Assembly: GCA_026398835.1 (NCBI GenBank)
Contig: JAPLSD010000605.1
Location: 1 to 21,367, forward strand
Length of the DNA stretch: 21,367 bases
Source: Pseudomonas sp.
GTDB taxonomy: Bacteria > Pseudomonadota > Gammaproteobacteria > Pseudomonadales > Pseudomonadaceae
Direction: 5' to 3'
How positions within the stretch are numbered: position 1 is the first letter of the stretch; every line of letters begins with the position of its first letter. Below, one piece after another: positions 16,718 through 21,367 of this stretch. Made by a program: the position numbers and the translations under genes. Below the pieces are notes generated by a model that saw only the letters and a list, made by a program, of their open reading frames with translations, had not been told where the DNA came from and did no database searches.

Positions 16718-17147
16718 GCTCCTAACACTGCTGCAGCCCTGCTCGCACAGGCCTTTGTGGCTTTCTCCCTCGTGACAATTGGCGTGACAAACATCGAAAT
16801 GTCACCAGCAACAGCGATCCAGATGATGGTGCCGCAGCCCATGGAAGGTGATGCACCTGACTGACAGTCAGGCACGCCCCAGTCATCGTTTCACTGCCTT
16901 CACCCGACTCAGGATCTCGCGGCACTGGTCTCGTCAGCCAGTACAGCCTCCACCCGCCCAGTTCTTCGGAAGTGTTCAGGAGGCCAGATCATGAGATGCC
17001 CAAGCTCTCGGTCGTAGGGAGCCGCCATTCACGCGTTAGTGGACAACCCTCACAGGTCGCAGGGGCCTTGATCCCTGATAACACTCAACATCCGTGGCGG
17101 GACGAGTGAGGGAAACGAAATCAGACAGGCAAAATAGCTTTACCGAC

Positions 17148-17200
17148 GTCCGTCCGAAACGTAGGGTCCCCTTAAGGGGGGGGCTCCGTTTCGGACGGAC
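17148..17200. repeat. Perfect 14-bp inverted repeat enclosing a palindrome
   Basis: GTCCGTCCGAAACG (17148-17161) and CGTTTCGGACGGAC (17187-17200) are exact reverse complements. The 25-nt interior contains the palindrome CCCCTTAAGGGG and a run of eight G. It lies about 170 bp past the stop codon of the carbonic anhydrase gene. No target duplication flanks it. Confidence 0.85.
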
Positions 17201-17366
17201 ACAGTGATCACGAGTAAGCAATTTCGGCCGGTAGCGACAGGCGTAAACCGGCCAGTTCCGGTCGTTCGCCAGTCCCGCCGAGCAGTCATTCGAACGGCTG
17301 GTCCGCTCCGGAACTTGCCCGATAGAGGCCGAAAGTAATGCAGCCACCCTCACTTGTTTGTCGCCA

Positions 17367-18026
17367 TTACATCTGTCTGCCGTTTCGCGCAGCGATCGCA
17401 ACGGTGGTCGGCGAATCAGCAAGTGGAACGAACTGTCGTGTCGCGCCATCAAGCGCATCGATGCACCCCGCCTCGATGTCGTAGACCCAGCCGTGCAAAT
17501 TCATGCGCCCCTGCTCGAGCGCGAGTGCCACCGATGGATGCGTACGCAGGTTCGCCAGTTGCGCGATCACATTTTCGCGCACGAGGCCGTCGAGCTTCGC
17601 GCGAGGCGAGTCGAACTCATGCGCCGCGTTAATCGCTTTCGCTGCGTCCGAGTGGCGTAGCCAGTTGGCGACCGCCGGAAGATGATCCAGACACGTGCAG
17701 CGTGAAATCGCGCCCATCGCTCCGCAGTCCGAGTGGCCGCAGATCACGATGTCCTGTACGCCGAGCACTGCGACTGCATATTCGACGGTGGCCGAGACGC
17801 CGCCCGGTTCGGGACCATACGACGGCACAATGTTGCCAGCGTTGCGAATAACGAACAGTTCGCCCGGTTCGCGCTGCGTAAGGAGTTCGGGCACAACACG
17901 ACTGTCCGAGCAGGTGACGAACAACGCCTTCGGGTTTTGTGTCGTCGCGAGCTGCTTGAAAAGCTCGACGCGTTGCGGATAAACCTCGCGCTGAAAGCGC
18001 AGAAAGCCGTCAATAATGTCACGCAT
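17367..18026 (-). CDS. Beta-class carbonic anhydrase
   Basis: It interconverts CO2 and bicarbonate in the cytoplasm. In 219 residues, the zinc ligands C39 (in [11 protein letters not shown]), H98 and C101 (in CGHSDCGAM) and the catalytic dyad D41/R43 are all present, so it should be active. [19 protein letters not shown] and [10 protein letters not shown] are classic beta-class segments. ATG at 18026 is chosen because GGAGG stands 5 nt upstream; an in-frame TTG at 18038 would place that Shine-Dalgarno inside the gene. No signal peptide is seen. It lies inside the accessory region, alone, without a visible cyanase, SulP transporter or other partner. An IS66 element begins 158 bp upstream in the same orientation and could supply read-through transcription. 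Confidence 0.93.
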   Translation of the reverse strand: MRDIIDGFLRFQREVYPQRVELFKQLATTQNPKALFVTCSDSRVVPELLTQREPGELFVIRNAGNIVPSYGPEPGGVSATVEYAVAVLGVQDIVICGHSDCGAMGAISRCTCLDHLPAVANWLRHSDAAKAINAAHEFDSPRAKLDGLVRENVIAQLANLRTHPSVALALEQGRMNLHGWVYDIEAGCIDALDGATRQFVPLADSPTTVAIAARNGRQM

Positions 18027-18175
18027 GAAGTCCTCCAAACCCGAATGCCGGATGTTGGCACGAGCACTCGATATGCCATCGCGCCGCAGTGGTCGTCATT
18101 ATTGCAGACGTCGCGCGCGTTGGCTGTACTCGATCAACGATGGACATCGAGCCGCAACCATCGCGGCGGATGTCC

Positions 18176-18183
18176 GAAGCACC
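18176..18183. repeat. Target site duplication of the IS66 element (left copy)
   Basis: GAAGCACC here matches GAAGCACC at 21051-21058 exactly. Eight bp is the duplication length of the IS66 family. Confidence 0.92.
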
Positions 18184-18203
18184 GTAAGCGTCCAAGCTAC
18201 ACC
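18184..18203. repeat. IS66 terminal inverted repeat (tnpC-distal end)
   Basis: GTAAGCGTCCAAGCTACACC matches the opposite end (read from the minus strand at 21050) at 14 of 20 positions, including 9 of the first 10. It ends 10 bp before the stop codon of the passenger gene. Confidence 0.85.
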
Positions 18204-18213
18204 GCCTTGCAAC

Positions 18214-18792
18214 TCAAACCTTAATCCGTTTAAACCACTGGTTCACGCGCTCGCACTCAAATGCCGCTGGATCAAAAACATCTCCATGCCATTCAACCAT
18301 CGCGTCATGCTCTGGATGATCGGGGTTGGCCATCGCCTCCAGAAAGTCCTCGTAACCAGGCCCGCCACCCACGTCTTCCGGTGGGCAAGCATTGGCGCCC
18401 TCGATGCAGTACGGCACCTGAGGACAGGCAATAGCGGGTAGCATTTTTTCGACCTTGATACTGTGATGCCAGCTGTCACCAAAGTCGTAGAGATAATTGA
18501 ATGTCCGCTTTCCGCTCAGCGCCTTGATCAGCGTTTTACGGGCTTCCGGGTTCACCGGCGGCCCCCAGCCATCAGGATCGGGCATACCGTAATTCTCACC
18601 GGCAATTTCAAACTCATGCAGATGGCTATCACTCCAGCCCATCACGACCTGGATGACATGGTGCAGTTTGCCCAAGGTAATATTTTCAGGCACCGCGAAC
18701 CGACGCCAGATCGTCGGAGTGATCCACTTCAGCTCAATGTGCAGCAGCAACAGATCAGGTGCGGGTTTGGGTAAGCGAACAGTTTTAACCAT
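18214..18792 (-). CDS. Plasmid pRiA4b ORF-3 family protein, IS66 passenger
   Basis: A 192-residue protein of the pRiA4b ORF-3-like family, recognised by LHIELKWITPTIWRRFAVPE, TLGKLHHVIQVVMGWSDSHL, HEFEI, YLYDFGDSWHHSIKVE, and CPPEDVGGGPGYEDFLEAM. The function of the family is unknown to me; the conserved W, H and acidic residues in DFGDSWHH and the Cys pair around CPQVPYCIEGANACPPED suggest a possible metal or ligand site, which is inference. No signal peptide or membrane segment is seen. Its ATG lies 3 nt after the tnpC TGA (TGATCCATG), so it is translationally coupled to the transposase operon and lies inside the IS ends. It is intact although tnpC is broken. Confidence 0.88.
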   Translation of the reverse strand: MVKTVRLPKPAPDLLLLHIELKWITPTIWRRFAVPENITLGKLHHVIQVVMGWSDSHLHEFEIAGENYGMPDPDGWGPPVNPEARKTLIKALSGKRTFNYLYDFGDSWHHSIKVEKMLPAIACPQVPYCIEGANACPPEDVGGGPGYEDFLEAMANPDHPEHDAMVEWHGDVFDPAAFECERVNQWFKRIKV

Positions 18793-18795
18793 GGA

Positions 18796-20217
18796 TCAGG
18801 CGGCCTCGCAGTGTTCAGAGTGGTTCAAAGAAATATTCCAGGGCAGCAACTCGCTCACCCGATTGATCGGGTGCTCGGCAATGTGCTCAAGCACGTAGGT
18901 CAGATACGCCTGTGGGTTCAATCCGTTTAGCTTGGCAGTACCCACCAGGCTGTAAATCGCAGCCGCCCGTTCTCCGCCAGCATCGGAACCGACAAACAGG
19001 TAGTTTTTGCGACCCAAAGCGACGGCGCGCAACGCGCGTTCGGCGGCATTGTTGTCGATTTCGATCCGGCCATCATTGCAGTAGCGCGTCAGCGCCGGCC
19101 ACCGATTGAGGGCATAGAGGATTGCACCGCCCAATGTCGATTTTTTCGACAGTTGAGTCAGCGTCTGGTTGAGCCACGCGTGGAGTTACTCCAGCAACGG
19201 ACTGGCCCGACTTTGTCGAACGGCTTTTCGTTGGTCGGGCGGTTGCCCGCGAATCTCGCTCTCGATGGCATACAGGGCCGCAATCCGTTGCAGCGCCTCG
19301 CCAGCAAGTGGCGAAGCCCGGTCTTTGTAGACATCGTAAAACTTGCGGCGGGCGTGAGCCCAGCACGCGGCTTCCTCAATAGTGCCCGTGGCATACAACT
19401 GAGCAAAACCGGCATAGCCGTCAGCCTGCAAGATCCCGCTGAAGCTCTTGAGATGAGCGCGGGGATGTTGCCCCTTGCGATCGGGCGAGTAGGCAAACCA
19501 TACCGCCGCCGGTGTCGAGTCACCCGCCGGTCGGTCGTCGCGCACGTACGTCCACAGGCGAGCCGTTTTGGTCTTGCCGTTGCCCGGTGCGAGCACGCCA
19601 ATCGGCGTGTCGTCGGCATGGACTTTGTGACCGCTCATGACGTGGTGCTCAAGGGCGTAGATCTCGGACTGCCGATACAACGGCAAATGATCGACAAACT
19701 TCGAGACCAGCACATGGGCCAACAACCCCGGGCCTGCAAGGCCTCGGGCTATCGGACGACTCGGCGCCGGCACCTGGGCGATGTGCTCGCAGCAGCGGCA
19801 AACCCACTTCGGACGGACATGGCGAATGACTTTGAAACGTGCCGGAACGTACTCCAGCACTTCGGACACATCCTCACCTAAATGGCGAAGCTTCCCACCG
19901 CAGCCAGTGCATTGCGACTCGGGCTGATGAACGTGGGTTTCGCGAGGCAGGTGTTCGGGCAATGGTTTACGGCGCGAAACTGCGCGAGGTGCCGGCTCGA
20001 CTGGAGGTGTCATTTCGGCTTGGCTGACTTGCAGCTCTTCAAGGCTCAACTGGAGCTGGTCGATCATCGCTTCCAGTTGCTCGGAGCTGCGACCGAACTG
20101 CGTACGACGCAGCTTGGCGATCATCATCTTCAAGCGCTCAATCTCTGCCCGCTGGGCAGAGACCAGGGCCTTCAAGGCTTGAAGATCATTCGGCAGGGAA
20201 TCGGTCACGAGAGTCAT
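18796..20217 (-). pseudogene. tnpC: IS66 transposase TnpC, interrupted by an in-frame stop and internally shortened
   Basis: TnpC is the DDE transposase of IS66 elements. The reading frame from ATG 20217 has the N-terminal leucine-zipper-like segment (about 11-65), a zinc-finger region with C103xxC106 and C140/C142/C143, HADDTPIG with the first catalytic Asp (D202 or D203) and LQADGYAG (D266). At 19186-19188 a TAA follows SPLLE. The same frame then continues through LHAWLNQTLTQLSKK to EIDNNAAERALRAVALGRKN, which holds the catalytic Glu, and ends at 18796. The stopped 343-residue product therefore lacks the third catalytic residue. Total length is 473 codons, short of the roughly 510 usual. 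The jump from RQSEIYA to LEHHVMSGHK at residue 188 suggests that about 35-40 residues are missing in frame there. Confidence 0.9.
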
Positions 20218-20252
20218 GACCGCATGTTACTCAGGTTTTTCAGCGCGGCAAG

Positions 20253-20597
20253 TCAGACCGCGAGGACGGGGGCTGTACGAATTGGCCTGCGCCAATCAAT
20301 GCCCTCCAACAGCATCGACAACTGCGCGGTCGTCAGTGACACACTGCCGCTGGTTGCTTGCGGCCAGACAAAGCGTCCTTGTTCCAGCCGTATGCAAAAC
20401 AGACACAAGCCGTCGCCATCCCACCACAACAATTTGATCCGGTCACCGCGTCGTCCGCGAAAGGCGAAGATCTGACCGGAGAAGGGATCGGCTTCCAGCT
20501 GTGTCTGCACCAGTGCCGCTAAACCGCCGAAGCCACGGCGCATGTCGGTGACGCCGGCGGCGATCCAGATACGGGTTCCAGCGGGAGGGGCAATCAT
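20253..20597 (-). CDS. tnpB: IS66 family accessory protein TnpB
   Basis: The second IS66 gene, 114 residues, needed for efficient transposition of IS66 elements although its biochemical role is unclear. The family signatures TRIWIAAGVTDMRRGFGGLA and FAFRGRRGDRIKLLWWDGDG plus LCLF are present. It is intact. Its ATG overlaps the tnpA stop (ATGA at 20594-20597), so translation is coupled. It is unrelated to the TnpB nuclease of IS200/IS605. Confidence 0.95.
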   Translation of the reverse strand: MIAPPAGTRIWIAAGVTDMRRGFGGLAALVQTQLEADPFSGQIFAFRGRRGDRIKLLWWDGDGLCLFCIRLEQGRFVWPQATSGSVSLTTAQLSMLLEGIDWRRPIRTAPVLAV

Positions 20598-20980
20598 CGC
20601 AGCAACTGCTGCAAGATAAGTTGCACGGTCTGCGGGTCAGGCGTACCGGTGATGCGCAGCTTGGCTTTTCCCACCTCAACAACGATCTCGGAATGACTTT
20701 CTGGCTGTGCTTGAACGTGCGGCAGATCCGTGGGCATCCCGATCACCTGGACAGGCAAAAACGTTGCACTCTGACTGACCGGGCCGAATAGCCCTTCTTG
20801 GTATTGCTGCCGCCAGCGAAACACCAGGTTGGCGTTAACGTCATGTTCACGAGCGATCAACGAAACGGAGGCACCAGACTGAAAGGTGGCCTCGACGACT
20901 TGGCGTTTAAAGTCCAGCGGAAAGTTGGGGCGGCGACCGGCTCGACGGGCTGGGGCAACTGTATCCAAGATAGTGTCCAC
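20594..20980 (-). CDS. tnpA: IS66 family protein TnpA (helix-turn-helix)
   Basis: The first IS66 gene, 128 residues. A helix-turn-helix of the transposase-8/IS3-OrfA type is seen at about 18-60 (FPLDFKRQVVEATFQSGASV, SLIAREHDVNANLVFRWRQQ), suggesting DNA-end or promoter binding. The C-terminal part (SEIVVEVGKAKLRITGTPDP) is typical of the longer IS66 TnpA proteins. The only start codon giving a full product is GTG at 20980; no Shine-Dalgarno precedes it and it lies inside a palindromic repeat, so the start is uncertain. Confidence 0.88.
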   Translation of the reverse strand: MDTILDTVAPARRAGRRPNFPLDFKRQVVEATFQSGASVSLIAREHDVNANLVFRWRQQYQEGLFGPVSQSATFLPVQVIGMPTDLPHVQAQPESHSEIVVEVGKAKLRITGTPDPQTVQLILQQLLR

Positions 20981-21005
20981 TAAAAAATGGTGTCCACTAT
21001 CTTGG
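20965..21005. repeat. Palindrome with direct repeats at the tnpA start
   Basis: CCAAGATAGTG (20965-20975) and CACTATCTTGG (20995-21005) are exact reverse complements 19 nt apart. Within and across them GTGTCCACTA occurs twice as a direct repeat (20973-20982 and 20990-20999). The tnpA GTG start (20978-20980 on the plus strand) falls inside it. It may be a binding site for a transposition protein or an autoregulatory operator. Confidence 0.75.
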
Positions 21006-21030
21006 CTAATTTGGAGGGCTGTCAGGAGAG

Positions 21031-21050
21031 GGTGCTGGCCGGACGGTTAC
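21031..21050. repeat. IS66 terminal inverted repeat (tnpA-proximal end)
   Basis: Read on the minus strand from 21050 it is GTAACCGTCCGGCCAGCACC, matching the other end at 14 of 20 positions. It lies 50 bp upstream of the tnpA start. Confidence 0.85.
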
Positions 21051-21058
21051 GAAGCACC
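21051..21058. repeat. Target site duplication of the IS66 element (right copy)
   Basis: GAAGCACC, identical to 18176-18183. Confidence 0.92.
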
Positions 21059-21367
21059 CTGGCAGCCGCCATTTATCTTTCGCTAGCCTGTAAGGCGAGT
21101 GCGGGTCGGTCTCAGCCGGTCGCGACCGGCTAAAGCCGACCCATTGCTGCCCTCCGCGAAGGGCAGCTAAGGACTGTGGATTCAGCAGGTCGATGCGACA
21201 CAACTAAATTCTGTTCAACTGAGCTTCCTCCGGTACGCAGGACATGCTGGTTATTGTTTGCCCTGCCTCAACTGAAGCGACCTGCAGACGGCCTCAGCGA
21301 TTGAGCTTGGTAATCTTTGAACCCTGCAATCCCAGCCCGGCCATTAAGCCCTTTTGATCAAAGATGA
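21059..21367. other. Right flank of the IS: no gene seen, two adjacent hairpins
   Basis: No open frame here resembles a protein I know. Two hairpins stand side by side. The first has GGGTCGG (21103-21109) / CCGACCC (21136-21142) enclosing the 18-bp perfect palindrome at 21114-21131 (AGCCGGTCG and its complement). The second has GCTGCCCT (21146-21153) / AGGGCAGC (21160-21167) with a 6-nt loop. Before the IS arrived this DNA was contiguous with the carbonic anhydrase upstream region. Confidence 0.6.

Larger units (their letters stand above)
16378..17366. other. About 1 kb with no convincing gene; several perfect hairpins
   Basis: Open frames here are short, overlap on both strands and look unlike real proteins (Cys-, Trp- and Arg-rich on the minus strand at 16444-16875). 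A plus frame at 16661-16864 encodes a weakly hydrophobic 67-residue peptide with no recognisable start signal or family. I read the region as decayed or non-coding accessory DNA. It contains a 7-bp inverted repeat TAAGTGA/TCACTTA right after the integrase (16375-16405), a 12-bp hairpin (16687-16717), a 7-bp one CCTGACT/AGTCAGG (16856-16872), a 14-bp one (17148-17200) and GGCCGG/CCGGCC at 17226-17253. Confidence 0.6.
18184..21050 (-). mobile_element. IS66-family insertion sequence with passenger gene, 2867 bp
   Basis: The element is bounded by imperfect terminal repeats beginning GTAAGCGTCC (left, plus strand) and GTAACCGTCC (right, minus strand), the GTAAGCG-type end of IS66 elements, and by a perfect 8-bp direct duplication GAAGCACC outside them. 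Its genes read on the minus strand in the canonical order tnpA, tnpB, tnpC, followed by a pRiA4b ORF-3 family gene as a fourth cistron. tnpA and tnpB overlap by 4 nt (ATGA), tnpB-tnpC are 35 nt apart and tnpC-ORF3 3 nt apart. tnpC is interrupted by an in-frame stop, so the copy is probably unable to move by itself. The intact duplication shows that it arrived by transposition into pre-existing accessory DNA. Confidence 0.93.

Noticed and set aside
16661..16864. 67-codon plus-strand frame with a mildly hydrophobic segment
   Set aside because: No Shine-Dalgarno, no homology that I can recall, and short. It could be a relic, but there is not enough to call.
16444..16875. 143-codon minus-strand open frame
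   Set aside because: Cys/Trp/Arg-rich composition, no start signal, overlapped by competing plus-strand frames and crossed by the 12-bp hairpin. No family recognised.
17036..17458. 140-codon minus-strand open frame downstream of the carbonic anhydrase
   Set aside because: It overlaps the 3' end of the well-supported carbonic anhydrase gene and runs through the 14-bp hairpin. Its composition resembles spurious frames seen over GC-rich intergenic repeats.
18052..18080. Possible sigma-54 promoter (TTGGCACGAGCACTCG) upstream of the carbonic anhydrase
   Set aside because: The GG element matches, but the GC element (TTGC) is absent at the required spacing, and the orientation is opposite to the gene.
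19153..19881. 242-codon plus-strand open frame opposite tnpC
   Set aside because: It is the antisense shadow of the IS66 transposase; the minus-strand frame carries the family motifs.
1..21367. CRISPR array, phage defence cluster or toxin-antitoxin pair
   Set aside because: No regularly spaced direct repeats and no defence or toxin families were recognised on either strand.

Overview
The window is a Pseudomonas chromosome segment, most like the P. fluorescens group. This is judged from the gene order ispE - tRNA-Gln - prs - rplY - pth - ychF, from protein sequences I recognise, and from GC-rich codon use. It splits into a conserved core (about 1-4550), a niche-adaptation part (about 4590-14831), and an accessory region that starts at a tRNA-Met gene (about 14908 to the end).

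Core. The 3' part of ispE (isoprenoid MEP pathway) is followed by tRNA-Gln(UUG), prs (PRPP synthase, GTG start), a strong intrinsic terminator, then rplY (ribosomal protein L25/Ctc), pth (peptidyl-tRNA hydrolase) and ychF (ribosome-associated ATPase), closed by a second terminator. rplY and pth are separated by a long imperfect inverted repeat.

Adaptation region. An Fsr-type MFS exporter (minus strand) and a methyl-accepting chemotaxis protein are divergent. A GcvA-like LysR regulator is divergent from a four-gene spermidine/putrescine-type ABC importer (ATPase, two permeases, binding protein) that is followed by an amidase-signature hydrolase. A near-perfect 23-bp palindrome in the LysR-transporter intergenic region is a strong operator candidate. 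The simplest reading is a regulated import-and-hydrolysis module for an amide or polyamine-like nitrogen source.

Accessory region. An elongator tRNA-Met with its own promoter is followed by a hairpin, a terminator and a P4-type tyrosine integrase, the usual layout at the left end of a tRNA-integrated genomic island. No second attachment site is visible, so the island probably continues past the window. Then come about 1 kb without a convincing gene but with several perfect hairpins, a beta-carbonic anhydrase, and an IS66-family element at 18184-21050. I could define that element to the base: GTAA(G/C)CGTCC termini and a perfect 8-bp target duplication, GAAGCACC. It carries tnpA, tnpB, a tnpC broken by an in-frame TAA (and apparently by an internal deletion), and a pRiA4b ORF-3 family passenger gene starting 3 nt after tnpC. 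The IS genes point towards the carbonic anhydrase gene, whose upstream region the IS interrupts.
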